64,000 bases of DNA from Winslowiella arboricola (GCF_025527015.1 NZ_JAODIM010000040.1:1-64000); one strand, 5' to 3'; shown: positions 26,567-35,963, counted from the first letter of the stretch. The notes: generated by a model not told the origin, from the letters alone. Made by a program: numbers and translations.

Positions 26567-27595
26567 TTAGCATAATGAATACTCTTCGAATGTGATAACT
26601 TCGTCATCTAACCACTTATTTAACTCTCCCAAGCGCTTTTGCAACGGTATCAATTCATTCCGCACAAACACCCGGCTGGCCTTCTCCACGTCACCAAATC
26701 CCCCCGTGTTGTTAGGCATAATCCCCATCATCTGCGGCGGCACACGCTGTGCGGCCAGCATATCGTCACGGCTCACATTTTTAATGCTCAGAAACTCATC
26801 CTTGGCCGCCACCTCTGACAACGGGATGATCTGAATACCGTCTTTCTTGCCGTTCGGCGAGTACATAAACAGGTTACGGAAATTGCCCGGCCCCTTGGCG
26901 CTCTTCATTGCGCTGCGGATATTGTTTACATCCTCCTGGCTCTGCGCGGCGTCGGTCATATACATGATAAAACCGGCATGGCTGCCGTTAAGGTAATACT
27001 TGCGGCGGAACAGTGTGGCGGACTCATTCAGCAGCGTTGACGGGATGGCGGACAGATATTCCGGCAGGCCGTAAATCTCCTGATTCAGATCCGGTTCCAT
27101 CAGGTGAAAGATACTCCCCTTCGTAAATTCATACGGCTGTGTTTGCAGGCCGTACTGCACAAACCAGTAAGTATCGAGGTCCACGCCGCGCCGGGTAAAT
27201 TTTGCCAGCGATGGCTCAAGCGCCAGTGTTTCACCCAGGCGGTTAGTCCGGCGCTCCAGATAGGCGTTACCAAATACCAGATAGTCCTGTACAAAACGGC
27301 TGAACGCCTGCTGACTCAGCAGCGGATGCGGGATAAAGGTGCTGGTCAGGATATTGCGCTTAACGAAAATCGGTGAGCTGTGGTGAACGGCGGCGCGGAA
27401 CGTGCGCGCCAGCCCGTCAAAGCTGACCGGCGGCTCATACCATTTGTCCATCTGCACGCATTCGACGTAATCCAGCAGTTCGCGGCGGTCCAGCACCGGG
27501 ATCGGGTCACCGAAAGAAAACGCCTCTGCTGCCGCCTGCGGGTTGGCGTTATGGGTGATAGTTGGTTTGGATGACTGAAATTTGCGCTTGGCCAT
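26567..27595 (-). CDS. Q: Portal protein GpQ
   Basis: 342-residue P2 Q-family portal (344 in P2). It forms the dodecameric DNA channel at one capsid vertex and docks the terminase. Sequence signatures are DRRELLDYVECVQMDKWYEPP and the C-terminal PPQMMGIMPNNTGGFGD. The ATG at 27595 (MAKRKFQSS) lies 1 bp after the terminase stop. A longer in-frame extension overlapping P is low-complexity and rejected. Transcribed leftward with P. Confidence 0.96.
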   Translation of the reverse strand: MAKRKFQSSKPTITHNANPQAAAEAFSFGDPIPVLDRRELLDYVECVQMDKWYEPPVSFDGLARTFRAAVHHSSPIFVKRNILTSTFIPHPLLSQQAFSRFVQDYLVFGNAYLERRTNRLGETLALEPSLAKFTRRGVDLDTYWFVQYGLQTQPYEFTKGSIFHLMEPDLNQEIYGLPEYLSAIPSTLLNESATLFRRKYYLNGSHAGFIMYMTDAAQSQEDVNNIRSAMKSAKGPGNFRNLFMYSPNGKKDGIQIIPLSEVAAKDEFLSIKNVSRDDMLAAQRVPPQMMGIMPNNTGGFGDVEKASRVFVRNELIPLQKRLGELNKWLDDEVITFEEYSLC

Positions 27596-27596
27596 T

Positions 27597-29363
27597 CTAA
27601 AAAATCTCCACGATGTTTGAGCTGTTGGCGTTCTCGCCCTGCAGCGGTTCGTTAAATAAGGCGTGCATGGTTGCCCAGGCCAAATCGGCGTGGCTGGCCT
27701 CTTCGCTGCGGCTGGCTTCGTAGGTCGGGCGGTTACCGCTGGCGGTGGTGGCCTTGCGGATTGCCATAAAGGACTGCGCGATATCGGTGTGACCCGCGTC
27801 AAATTCGATTCGGCGGTGGCTGATGATGTCGTATGCCTTAAGCACCAGGGCGTTTTTCACGTTCGGGTTATAGATAAACTCACGCACCGCCGGGAAAAAC
27901 TGCTTAACATGTTCATAAACCCCGTGGCCGACGCCGGTTGAGTCGATGCCGATATAGGTCACGTTATACTGCTCGGTCAGCTTTTTGATGGCGTCGGCCT
28001 GCGCGCGGAAGTCCATGCCGCGCCACTGGTGGCGCTCCAGAATGCGGAACTTGCCGCCGGGTGCGGCGGGCGGTGCCATCACCACGCATCCGGCGCTGTC
28101 GCCGTTCTGCGTCCCTTTCGCCGGGTCGTAACCGATCCAGACTTCACGCCAGCCATACGGGCGCAGCGCCAGCGCCTGAAAGTCGGTCCAGACTTCCCAG
28201 CTGTCCACCATGCACGCCTGCAGGTCGGCCAGCGGAAACACTGAGGCGAGATCGTCGATAAACTCACACATCAGCAGGTTCTGATATTCCGGCGGGCTGT
28301 ACTCCATGCGCAGCTGGTCAAGGTCAAACAGGTTACAGCCGCCGCGCACCGCATCCTCCACGGTGACAATCTGGCGGTACTGGCCGTCGGCACACAGCAG
28401 GCCGGGGGCCAGGCTGCCGTGGGTCAGGTCGATGTCTACCCGGTCCGTTTTTGAACGCCCCCGGTTGTACAGCGCGCCAGACCAGAACGGATAGGCGGAG
28501 TGCGTCAGGCTGGACGGCGTGGAAAAATAGGTCTGCCGCCAGTGCTTGTGCAGCGCCATGCCGGACGCCACCTTACGCAGTTCCTGAAATTTCGGGATCC
28601 AGAAATATTCATCCAGATAGAGATTGCCGTGGTAACTCTGCGCGGTGCGGGCGTTGGTGCCGAGGAAGTACAGGCACGCACCGTTACTGAGCGTCATTGG
28701 ATCGCCTTTCAGTTCCACGTCCACTTCACGGGCAAATTCGATGATGTACTGTTTGAAAACGTGCGCCTGCGCCTTGCTGGCTGACAGGAAAATCTGGTTT
28801 CGCCCGGTGGTCAGCGCATCGACAAGCGCCTCACGGGCAAAAAAGAAGGTTGCGCCTATCTGACGTGATTTCAGCAGGTTACGCACACGATACTCATTGC
28901 CTGCACGCCACCAGTGTTTCTGATAGCCGAACATCGACGCGTGGAACACTTCCTGCAGTTTCTCGATCTGGTCGTCGGTAAAGACGTTCTTTTCCGGCGG
29001 TTTACGCGGGCCGCTGTTGCGATTTGCCACTTTCGGATTCAGGTCGGCTTCGTTGCCGCCGTCCTTGAATTTGGCAATGCGCGCGTGACGTTCCCCCTGG
29101 CGCGCCAGCAGGTCTATTTCCTTAAAGTCCCGTCCCTCCTTTTCCGGTTTCATGATGAGCTGGCAATAGCGCGCCGCCGTGGTCAGCTGCATCTGATCCA
29201 GCGGGCCATAGTCGCCCCACTTGTCGCGCTTCTTCCAGCTGTGCACGGTTGCAGGCTTCTCTCCCAGCATTTCAGCGATGCGGGATACGCGTAGCCCCTG
29301 AAAGTACAGGAACATTGCCTGCCTGCGGGGATCGAGGTCTTGCGGAGTGAGTGTCGTTTTCAT
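27597..29363 (-). CDS. P: Terminase large subunit GpP (ATPase)
   Basis: 588-residue packaging motor. An N-terminal HTH-like region (VSRIAEMLGEKPATVHSWKKRDKWG, about 25-50) recognises DNA. The ATPase domain has a Walker-A-like LKSRQIGAT near residue 165. The C-terminal RNase-H-like nuclease has acidic motifs YDPAKGTQNGD (about 410) and GIDSTGVGHG (about 470). It works with GpM and cuts at cos. It shares an Ogr-type box with the divergent O operon. Confidence 0.96.
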   Translation of the reverse strand: MKTTLTPQDLDPRRQAMFLYFQGLRVSRIAEMLGEKPATVHSWKKRDKWGDYGPLDQMQLTTAARYCQLIMKPEKEGRDFKEIDLLARQGERHARIAKFKDGGNEADLNPKVANRNSGPRKPPEKNVFTDDQIEKLQEVFHASMFGYQKHWWRAGNEYRVRNLLKSRQIGATFFFAREALVDALTTGRNQIFLSASKAQAHVFKQYIIEFAREVDVELKGDPMTLSNGACLYFLGTNARTAQSYHGNLYLDEYFWIPKFQELRKVASGMALHKHWRQTYFSTPSSLTHSAYPFWSGALYNRGRSKTDRVDIDLTHGSLAPGLLCADGQYRQIVTVEDAVRGGCNLFDLDQLRMEYSPPEYQNLLMCEFIDDLASVFPLADLQACMVDSWEVWTDFQALALRPYGWREVWIGYDPAKGTQNGDSAGCVVMAPPAAPGGKFRILERHQWRGMDFRAQADAIKKLTEQYNVTYIGIDSTGVGHGVYEHVKQFFPAVREFIYNPNVKNALVLKAYDIISHRRIEFDAGHTDIAQSFMAIRKATTASGNRPTYEASRSEEASHADLAWATMHALFNEPLQGENANSSNIVEIF

Positions 29364-29409
29364 GCCGTCAGACTACAGCCCGGCGTTCACCTCCTCCGCT
29401 CCTGCCAGT

Positions 29410-29427
29410 TGTGTCAGTAACGGCACA
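29410..29427. promoter_or_regulatory. Ogr box between P and O
   Basis: TGT-N12-ACA (TGTGTCAGTAACGGCACA) embedded in TTGTG/CACAA dyad symmetry. This is the binding motif of P2 Ogr/Delta activators, expected about 55 bp upstream of late transcription starts. It can serve the divergent P-Q and O-S operons. Confidence 0.82.
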
Positions 29428-29518
29428 ATGCCGCGTCATTGTTCCCTCACCCTGTTAGCCGCAACCATAGGGACTCAAAGAGAAATTACCTTCTCAGTAA
29501 CCGAATGGAGCCAGGCGA

Positions 29519-30352
29519 ATGGCAGCAAAAGCAAAGCGTTTCCGTATTGGCGTTGAAGGCGCAACCACTGACGGGCGCGAGATTCAGCGTGAATGGCTGG
29601 TGCAGATGGCGGCGAATTACTCCCCGTCGGTCTATACCGCGCTTATCAACCTTGAACACATCAAATCGTTTTCACCTGAAAGCACGTTCAGCCGTTATGG
29701 CAAGGTTACGGCGCTGACGGCTGAAGAGATTAAGGACGGTCCGCTGGCGGGGAAAATGGCGCTGTATGCCGATATAGAGCCGACCGATTCCCTGGTGGAG
29801 CTGGTGAAAAAAGGCCAGAAGCTTTTCACCTCAATGGAGGTGAACCCGAAGTTTGCCGACACCGGCAAGGCGTATCTGGTCGGCCTGGCCGCCACTGACG
29901 ATCCGGCCAGTCTTGGCACTGAACTGCTGGCATTCAGCGCGAAGGCTGAACATAACCCGCTGGCGAACCGCAAAAAGTCGCCTGAAAACCTGTTCAGCGC
30001 GTCAGAAGAAACCCTGATCGAGATTGAAGAGGCGGCAGACGACAGGCCGGCCCTGTTTACCCGCATTTCAACCCTGTTTACCAAAAAAGAACAGTCCGAT
30101 GAGGCGCGCTTTAGTGATATCCACCGCGCCGTTGAGCTGTGTGCGAAGGAGCAGCAGGCGCACGGGGAAAGCACCGGCCAGAAATTCAGCGCCAGCGATC
30201 AGCGCATTGCGCAGCTGGAAAGCGCACTGGCAAGCCAGCAGACCGCTTTTACCGAACTGACCGAAAAACTGAGTGCGCAGGACAGCCGCACCGATTACCG
30301 CCAGCGCGCGCCGGGCGGTGACACACCTGCAGGTCAGCTTACCGACTGCTGA
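29519..30352 (+). CDS. O: Capsid scaffolding protease GpO
   Basis: 277-residue P2 O-family protein (284 in P2). The N-terminal half is a serine protease; residues D18, H47 and S105 line up with the catalytic D19/H48/S107 known for P2. It cleaves GpN, GpQ, GpL and itself during maturation. The C-terminal half (about 200-260) is the coiled-coil scaffold domain that nucleates capsid assembly. Confidence 0.95.
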   Translation: MAAKAKRFRIGVEGATTDGREIQREWLVQMAANYSPSVYTALINLEHIKSFSPESTFSRYGKVTALTAEEIKDGPLAGKMALYADIEPTDSLVELVKKGQKLFTSMEVNPKFADTGKAYLVGLAATDDPASLGTELLAFSAKAEHNPLANRKKSPENLFSASEETLIEIEEAADDRPALFTRISTLFTKKEQSDEARFSDIHRAVELCAKEQQAHGESTGQKFSASDQRIAQLESALASQQTAFTELTEKLSAQDSRTDYRQRAPGGDTPAGQLTDC

Positions 30353-30409
30353 TAACCCGCCTGTAAGCGCATCCGGCAAAGTTCCCTAAAATTTGAGAGA
30401 CGACGATTA

Positions 30410-31498
30410 ATGAAAAATACAACCCGCTTTAAATTCAACGCCTTCCTGATGCAGCTGGCAAAGCTGAATAACGTCGGTGTGGAAACTGTCTCCACTAAAT
30501 TCAGCGTTGAGCCGTCTGTGGCGCAGACACTGGAAAGCAAGATTCAGGAGTCCGCCGCGTTCCTGACCATGGTTAACATCATTCCGGTGGATGAGCAGTC
30601 CGGCGAAGTGCTGGGGCTGGGCGTTGGCTCCACCATTGCCGGAACCACGGATACCTCGTCTAAAGAGCGTGAGCCAACCGATCCGACCTATATCGACGGC
30701 ACCGGCTACAAATGTACCCAGACCAATTTCGATACGGCTCTGCCTTACGCCAAGCTGGACCTGTGGGCGAAGTTTCAGGATTTTCAGACCCGCATCCGCG
30801 ACGCCATCATTACCCGCCAGGCGCTGGACCGCATCATGATCGGCTTCAACGGCGTGAAGCGTGAGAAAACCTCCAACCGCACCGCCAACAAGCTGCTGCA
30901 GGACGTCAATATCGGCTGGCTGGAGAAAGTCCGCCAGGAATCGCCGGTCCACGTTATCAGCAATATTGTTGATGACGAAGGCGCGGTGATCTCCGCTGAA
31001 ATCCGCGTGGGTGAAAACGGCGACTTTGCCAACCTCGACGCGCTGGTGATGGCCGCCGTTAACGAAAAAATCGCGGTGCAGTATCAGGATGACACCGAAC
31101 TGGTGGTTATCTGTGGTCGCGGCCTGCTGGCTGACAAATATTTCCCGCTGGTCAATCAGCAGCAGCCCAATACCGAAGCGCTGGCGGCGGATCTCATCAT
31201 TAGCCAGAAACGTATGGGTGGCCTGCAGGCGGTGCGCGCGCCTTACTTCCCGGCTAACGCCCTGCTGATTACCCGTCTGGATAACCTCTCCATCTACTGG
31301 CAGGACGGCACCCGCCGCCGCGCGGTGATCGACAATCCGAAGCGTGACCGCGTGGAAAACTTCGAATCCGTCAATGAAGCCTACGTGGTGGAGGATTACG
31401 ACTGCACCTGCCTGGTGGAAAACATCACGCTGGGTAAATTCGCCGAAGTTACCGCACCGGCTGCCGTGGCTGAAACCAGTGAAAACGCAGGTGAGTAA
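30410..31498 (+). CDS. N: Major capsid protein precursor GpN
   Basis: 362 residues, P2 N family (357 in P2), forming the T=7 icosahedral shell after N-terminal cleavage by GpO. Signatures include TRFKFNAFLMQLAKLN at the start and RRAVIDNPKRDRVENFESVNEAYVVEDY near the end. Follows O by 57 bp. Confidence 0.96.
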   Translation: MKNTTRFKFNAFLMQLAKLNNVGVETVSTKFSVEPSVAQTLESKIQESAAFLTMVNIIPVDEQSGEVLGLGVGSTIAGTTDTSSKEREPTDPTYIDGTGYKCTQTNFDTALPYAKLDLWAKFQDFQTRIRDAIITRQALDRIMIGFNGVKREKTSNRTANKLLQDVNIGWLEKVRQESPVHVISNIVDDEGAVISAEIRVGENGDFANLDALVMAAVNEKIAVQYQDDTELVVICGRGLLADKYFPLVNQQQPNTEALAADLIISQKRMGGLQAVRAPYFPANALLITRLDNLSIYWQDGTRRRAVIDNPKRDRVENFESVNEAYVVEDYDCTCLVENITLGKFAEVTAPAAVAETSENAGE

Positions 31499-31500
31499 CC

Positions 31501-32157
31501 ATGGCGCTTAACCCTTTCCAGCGGCATACGCAGTTTGTGCAGGCAAAGGAGGCCGCCCGTCAGGGCGGCACTGGCCGCCATGCGACCGGCTATGACCAGC
31601 AGCTGTTGCAGTTATCCGAGGACAAGCGCCGCCTTAAGGGCATTCAGTCCACGCTCAAACGCGCCGGTATCAAGGTGGAAGTGCTGCCGAAATATGCCCC
31701 CTGGGTGGCTGGCGTGCTGGCGGCGGACGGTAAGCAGCAGGATGACGTGCTGATGTATCTGATGGTCTGGCGCACCGATGCCGGGGATTACGCGGGTGCG
31801 CTTGATATTGCCCGCCACGCGCTGAAACACGGCTGGGTGATGCCGCGTGGCTTTGACCGCAATCCGCAAACGGTCATTGCGGAAGAGTTTGCCGACGCCG
31901 CCATGGCCGCTGCTTCTGCAAAGCAGCCGTTTGATGCCGGGATCCTGCTGGAAGCGCTCGACGTGCTGGGCGAACGGGATATGCCGGATCAGTCGCGCGC
32001 CCGTCTGCATAAAGCGATTGCTTATGCGCAGCGGCAGGGCAACCCGGCGGCTGCCCTCAATCATCTGCGCCATGCGCTGCAGCGTGACAAAAACAGCGGT
32101 GTGAAAAAAGACATTGAGCAGCTGGAACGCCAGCTGCGCAACGCCAGCAATGGCTGA
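31501..32157 (+). CDS. M: Terminase small subunit GpM
   Basis: 218 residues, P2 M family (247 in P2). It is the endonuclease subunit that cooperates with GpP at cos. It starts 2 bp after N. Basic N-terminal region and a QPFDAGILLEALDVLGERDMPDQSRARLHKA segment are typical. Somewhat shorter than P2 M at the C-terminus. The 98 bp up to L show no gene. Confidence 0.92.
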   Translation: MALNPFQRHTQFVQAKEAARQGGTGRHATGYDQQLLQLSEDKRRLKGIQSTLKRAGIKVEVLPKYAPWVAGVLAADGKQQDDVLMYLMVWRTDAGDYAGALDIARHALKHGWVMPRGFDRNPQTVIAEEFADAAMAAASAKQPFDAGILLEALDVLGERDMPDQSRARLHKAIAYAQRQGNPAAALNHLRHALQRDKNSGVKKDIEQLERQLRNASNG

Positions 32158-32255
32158 CCGAACGTGCCCACGCGCGGGGCGGCACGGGGTTGCGACAGGC
32201 TTTCAGCCGCATCAGATACCCCGTCCACCGCCCGACTAATCAGGAGTAAGACGCA

Positions 32256-32720
32256 ATGAAATTCGTTGCACCGGAACAGGCACCGGAGACGCCGCAACTC
32301 ATCAGAAATACATCGTTCTGGCCCGATCTCGATCTGGCTGATTTTCGCAGCGCCATGCGTACTGACGGAACGGTGACAACCGGTCGGCTGCGTCAGGCGG
32401 TGCTGACAGCCATCTCAGAGGTGAACGCGGAGCTGTTCGACTTTAAGGCGCGCCAGCTGGTGCTGGGTTTTCTGCGGCTGGCCGACGTACCGGCGGAGGA
32501 GCTGGACGGCGAAAGCCAGCGGCTGCAGCAGTATCGCCGCGCGGTCTGGTGCTGGACCCGCGCCAACCTGAATGAGCGCTATCAGGACGTTGATGCCACC
32601 GGCGCAGGCGCAAAACGCGGTGAAGCGCTGGACGATGCCACCGATGAGCTGTGGCGCGACGCCCGCTGGGCAATCAGCCACCTGCAGGATGCACCGCATT
32701 CCATCGTGGAGCTGATCTGA
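32256..32720 (+). CDS. L: Head completion protein GpL
   Basis: 154 residues, P2 L family (169 in P2). It stabilises DNA-filled heads and prepares the portal vertex for tail attachment. Recognised by FWPDLDLADFRSAMRTDGTVT and the WTRANLNERYQDVDATGAG segment. Its TGA overlaps the start of X. Confidence 0.93.
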   Translation: MKFVAPEQAPETPQLIRNTSFWPDLDLADFRSAMRTDGTVTTGRLRQAVLTAISEVNAELFDFKARQLVLGFLRLADVPAEELDGESQRLQQYRRAVWCWTRANLNERYQDVDATGAGAKRGEALDDATDELWRDARWAISHLQDAPHSIVELI

Positions 32721-32923
32721 TGAAAGTGCGTGCGCAGCAGTACGACACGGTTGATGCAATTTGCTGGCGTTACTACGGGCGCACGCAGGGGCTGACCGAA
32801 CTGGTGCTGCAGGCGAATCCGGGGCTGGCGGAAGTCGGCCCCTTTTTACCTCACGGGATGGAGCTTGAGCTGCCGGATCAGGTGTCTGCAGCAACCTCGC
32901 AAACCGTTCAGCTTTGGGACTGA
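32720..32923 (+). CDS. X: Tail protein GpX (LysM-like)
   Basis: 67 residues, exactly the length of P2 X. Contains a LysM-like fold (DTVDAICWRYYGRTQGLTELVLQANPGLAEVGPFLPHG). X is an essential tail protein, probably at the tail hub. ATG at 32720 overlaps the L stop (TGATG). Confidence 0.93.
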   Translation: MKVRAQQYDTVDAICWRYYGRTQGLTELVLQANPGLAEVGPFLPHGMELELPDQVSAATSQTVQLWD

Positions 32924-32926
32924 GCC

Positions 32927-33142
32927 ATGACAACGGAGAGAATCAGCGCCTTTATCACGTACAGCATCGCGCTGCTGATGGGCTGGCTGGGGAAATGGGA
33001 TTTACAAGACGTTGCCACCGTACTCGGTATGGTGCTGGGTATCGGCATGTTTCTGGTGAGCTGGTACTACCGGCGGAAAACGTTTCAGTTGCTGGTCAGC
33101 GGAAAAATAAGCCGGGGTGAGTATGAGTCTGCAAATCGTTAA
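32927..33142 (+). CDS. Holin (HP1/186 class)
   Basis: 71 residues with two hydrophobic segments (about 8-22 and 28-46) separated by a short turn, and a basic C-terminus. This matches class II holins of P2-like phages. It would permeabilise the inner membrane at a set time. Its end overlaps the endolysin start. Confidence 0.85.
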   Translation: MTTERISAFITYSIALLMGWLGKWDLQDVATVLGMVLGIGMFLVSWYYRRKTFQLLVSGKISRGEYESANR

Positions 33143-33638
33143 ACGCTGCGCCATTGGCGCGGTGCTGGCCGTTGCCGCCACGCTGCCGGGGTTTTCGCAG
33201 CTGAATACCTCCGTGGAGGGGCTGAAACTGATTGCGGATTATGAAGGCTGCCGCCTGAAACCCTATCAGTGCGATGCCGGGGTGTGGACGGACGGGATCG
33301 GCAATACGTCCGGCGTGGTGAAGGGGCAGAGCATTACCGAGCGGCAGGCCGCTGGCGGCTTTATCCGCAACGTCCTGCGCGTTGAGGCGGCGCTGCGTAA
33401 ATGCATCATCGTAAAGCTGCCGCAGTATGTGTATGACGCGGTGGTGTCTTTTGCGTTCAACGTCGGCACCGGCAATGCGTGCGGCTCAACAATGGTGAAA
33501 TTACTGAACCAGCGGCTGTGGCCGGATGCCTGCCATCAGCTGCCGCGCTGGGTATACGTGAAAGGCGTGTTTAATCAGGGGCTGGATAACCGCCGCGGGC
33601 GTGAAATGGCCTGGTGCATGAAAGGGGTAACTCAGTAA
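33123..33638 (+). CDS. SAR endolysin (GH24 lysozyme)
   Basis: 171-residue muramidase. The N-terminus (about 8-27, CAIGAVLAVAATLPGFSQL) is a weakly hydrophobic Ala/Gly-rich signal-anchor-release domain, so the enzyme is exported in an inactive membrane-tethered form and freed when the membrane is depolarised. The catalytic triad is E41-x8-C50-x5-T56, as in P21 R and P1 Lyz rather than the E-D-T of T4. ATG at 33123 preferred; a GTG at 33117 is in frame. Overlaps holin by 20 bp. Confidence 0.92.
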   Translation: MSLQIVKRCAIGAVLAVAATLPGFSQLNTSVEGLKLIADYEGCRLKPYQCDAGVWTDGIGNTSGVVKGQSITERQAAGGFIRNVLRVEAALRKCIIVKLPQYVYDAVVSFAFNVGTGNACGSTMVKLLNQRLWPDACHQLPRWVYVKGVFNQGLDNRRGREMAWCMKGVTQ

Positions 33639-34066
33639 TGCGTAACCTTCTGATGGCAGGACTGCTGATCCTGTTTTCTTTTGCAGGCGTGCAGTCGTGG
33701 CGGCTAAGCAATGCGCATCAGACTATCGAAACGCAGGGTACGACAATCACCAGCCAGGGCACAAAGCTGACGCAGAAAAACAGCCAGCTGATTGCTCTGT
33801 CCATTCTGACCGAAACCAGCAGCCGGGAGCAGACGCGCCTGTATGCGACCGCTGAAGATACCCATGCGCTGCTACGTAAGCGGCAGCAAAAAATTGAGGA
33901 TTTAACCCGTGAAAATGACGAGCTTAAGCGCTGGGCTGCTACCACTCTGCCTGATGTTATTAGCCGGTTGCGGCAGCGCCCGGCCTTCACCGGAGGTGAG
34001 GATTACCGCAAGTGGCTGTCCGAAGCTGACCCCCTGCAAGCTGGCAGCGGCAAACCCGCGCAGTAA
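33638..34066 (+). CDS. lysB: Inner-membrane spanin LysB
   Basis: 142 residues with an N-terminal membrane anchor (NLLMAGLLILFSFAGVQSW) and a long periplasmic coiled coil (about 60-110). P2 LysB has 141. With LysC it fuses inner and outer membranes in the last step of lysis. Start overlaps the endolysin stop (TAATG). Confidence 0.92.
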   Translation: MRNLLMAGLLILFSFAGVQSWRLSNAHQTIETQGTTITSQGTKLTQKNSQLIALSILTETSSREQTRLYATAEDTHALLRKRQQKIEDLTRENDELKRWAATTLPDVISRLRQRPAFTGGEDYRKWLSEADPLQAGSGKPAQ

Positions 34067-34199
34067 CGGCGATCTGAACCGTCAGCTGGATGATACCGAG
34101 GCCGCCTGGGCGATGTGCGCCGACAAGGTGGATACTGCCATAGCCTGCGAGAACCGAAACAGTGAACAAGCCGGAATCCTTACGCAAAGCCCTGACTGA
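33915..34199 (+). CDS. lysC: Outer-membrane spanin lipoprotein LysC (nested)
   Basis: 94 residues read in a different frame, with its first 152 bases inside lysB. It has a lipoprotein signal SAGLLPLCLMLLAGC (lipobox LAGC), followed by a proline-containing periplasmic part. P2 LysC has 96 residues and the same nested layout. The 3' end overlaps gene R by 38 bp. Confidence 0.9.
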   Translation: MTSLSAGLLPLCLMLLAGCGSARPSPEVRITASGCPKLTPCKLAAANPRSNGDLNRQLDDTEAAWAMCADKVDTAIACENRNSEQAGILTQSPD

Positions 34200-34593
34200 G
34201 GGCGTGCAGCACCTGCGCGATAACCCCGAAACGCTGCATCTGTTTGTCGATGAGGGGGCGCTGGTTGCCACGCTGGCCCCGTCAATATCGTGGGAATATC
34301 GCTACACGCTGAATGTGGTGGTGACCGATTTTGCCGGGGACCAGAATCTGCTGATGGCCCCGGTTTTATTCTGGCTGCGCGATAATCAGCCGGACATGAT
34401 GGCAAATCCCGATCTGCGTGATAAAGCGCTGACGTTTGAGGCTGATATCCTCAACAACGGCGCGTGTGATTTAAGCCTCAACCTGAAACTGACCGAGCGG
34501 GTGATCGCCCGTCAGGAAGATGGCGTGACCAAAATAGAGGCCGTGCCGGAACCGGTGGAACCTGAAGTATTCTGGATGACAAAACGTGGCTGA
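34162..34593 (+). CDS. R: Tail completion protein GpR
   Basis: 143 residues, P2 R family (155 in P2), GTG start at 34162. Signatures: KPESLRKALTEGVQHLRDNPE and the acidic DFAGDQNLLMAPVLFWLR. It finishes the tail end that joins the head. Confidence 0.93.
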   Translation: MNKPESLRKALTEGVQHLRDNPETLHLFVDEGALVATLAPSISWEYRYTLNVVVTDFAGDQNLLMAPVLFWLRDNQPDMMANPDLRDKALTFEADILNNGACDLSLNLKLTERVIARQEDGVTKIEAVPEPVEPEVFWMTKRG

Positions 34594-35035
34594 ACTGCAT
34601 CAGGTAGATGAATGGCTGACGGCTCTGCTGGGGCGCTTCACCACGGCGGAACGTAAAAAGCTGCTGCGTGAAGTGGCGCTGAAAATGCGTAAGCAGCAAC
34701 AGCAAAATATCACCCTGCAGCGCAGCCCGGACGGCACGGCATTTGAACCGCGCCGCATAACGGCCCGCAGCAAGAAAGGCCGCGTGCGTCGTAAGATGTT
34801 TACCAAACTGAAAACCGCGAAGTATCTTAAGGCTGGCGCGACGGCAGATGAGGCAACGGTGCAGTTTGAGGGTAAGGTACAGCGCATTGCCCGCGTGCAT
34901 CACTATGGTCTGCGTGACCGGGTGAATAAGCGCGGGCTGACGGCGAAGTATGCTGAGCGCCCGCTACTTGGTTTAAGCGATAATTTAGAAAATGATATTC
35001 AATATACATTAATTAATTGGATTGCTGGTGAATAA
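34586..35035 (+). CDS. S: Tail completion protein GpS (virion morphogenesis)
   Basis: 149 residues, P2 S family (150). GTG start overlaps R by 8 bp. Strongly basic centre (RRITARSKKGRVRRKMF) and a VHHYGLRDRVNKRG motif typical of the family. Just after it the late operon is interrupted by two oppositely oriented cargo genes. Confidence 0.93.
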   Translation: MAELHQVDEWLTALLGRFTTAERKKLLREVALKMRKQQQQNITLQRSPDGTAFEPRRITARSKKGRVRRKMFTKLKTAKYLKAGATADEATVQFEGKVQRIARVHHYGLRDRVNKRGLTAKYAERPLLGLSDNLENDIQYTLINWIAGE

Positions 35036-35037
35036 AT

Positions 35038-35931
35038 TCATAGCCTCCACTTTGTTATCTCTGTCATAGGGTGATTTTCTTTTACCCATTTAGCCATTTC
35101 TCCTTGTACACCCTTTTCTCCTATGAATATATCTGCAGTATATGGAGAGATAGGGGCACACATTTCATTTATTGGTAGGTTGAACTTTACGGTTTCATAT
35201 CTAAATTCATATTTCCAATTAGCTAATGCTGCAATTTTCAATGAAATGCTGGTGTTTTTAATGCGGTGAAATGTTTTTTTTGCATTTTCAAGACTACAGC
35301 GTTCACCTAACACTATCCCTTTTATAGAATCTAATGGTAATGGCATAGTGAAAATATCTGGAATTCCTTTCCCGGTTTTTATTTTCTTACAATCCTTAAA
35401 GGATCTCGCCAACCTCCACTCTCTTTCATAAGACCACTCGTTAGATTTTATGCAAAGCTCAGAAATTGCCACCTCCTTTTTGTCTAAAAAATAATCCATG
35501 TGAATTTTTGGCCTATCTTCCACATAAGATATTTCAAAGGCGCCTTCAAAATATTCATGATTATCGTCGAACTCAATTACCGCACCTGAATAATTGTCTG
35601 CATAATGCGCCCACATTAAGTGAGAATCGCTATTTCTGGATAGACATAAAAAACCGATTTTTTGACTAAGTAAGCTAATTAGCTCTCGTGTCCAGATGTC
35701 ATTGCAATTATCATCTTCAAATCCTTCTGGTTGAAGATATTTAGTTATATCCCCTTTAGGAGTGGTTACGTTAAAATTTAAAGTAACTAATCCTTTGTTT
35801 ATATCATCTGGGTTATAGACTTCCACCGCAAGTTCAAAAGGATCGTTAAATGCATTTGGTTGAGTTATTTTTATTGAACCACTAAGAATTTTATCGAGCG
35901 TATCAATGTTGACGTATTTGTAAAATGACAT
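35038..35931 (-). CDS. DUF2971 family protein, second cargo locus
   Basis: 297 residues of the DUF2971 family: MSFYKYVNIDTLDKILSGSIK, QPNAFNDPFEL and FLCLSRNSDSHLMWAHYADNYSGAVIEF are hallmark segments. The biochemical function is unknown; the family is common in phage and island cargo. It lies on the opposite strand to the tail operon, 2 bp from the end of S, and is visibly AT-richer than the phage core. Downstream of and co-oriented with the DUF5677 gene (32 bp gap). A role in phage exclusion is inferred. Confidence 0.8.
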   Translation of the reverse strand: MSFYKYVNIDTLDKILSGSIKITQPNAFNDPFELAVEVYNPDDINKGLVTLNFNVTTPKGDITKYLQPEGFEDDNCNDIWTRELISLLSQKIGFLCLSRNSDSHLMWAHYADNYSGAVIEFDDNHEYFEGAFEISYVEDRPKIHMDYFLDKKEVAISELCIKSNEWSYEREWRLARSFKDCKKIKTGKGIPDIFTMPLPLDSIKGIVLGERCSLENAKKTFHRIKNTSISLKIAALANWKYEFRYETVKFNLPINEMCAPISPYTADIFIGEKGVQGEMAKWVKENHPMTEITKWRL

Positions 35932-35963
35932 TAAGCATCCTTAGTAATATGAACAATAAGTGA

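Noticed and set aside
27596..27802. 69-residue N-terminal extension of the portal protein
   Set aside because: It overlaps the terminase gene in another frame and is Pro/Arg/Thr-rich; the ATG at 27595 agrees with P2 Q.
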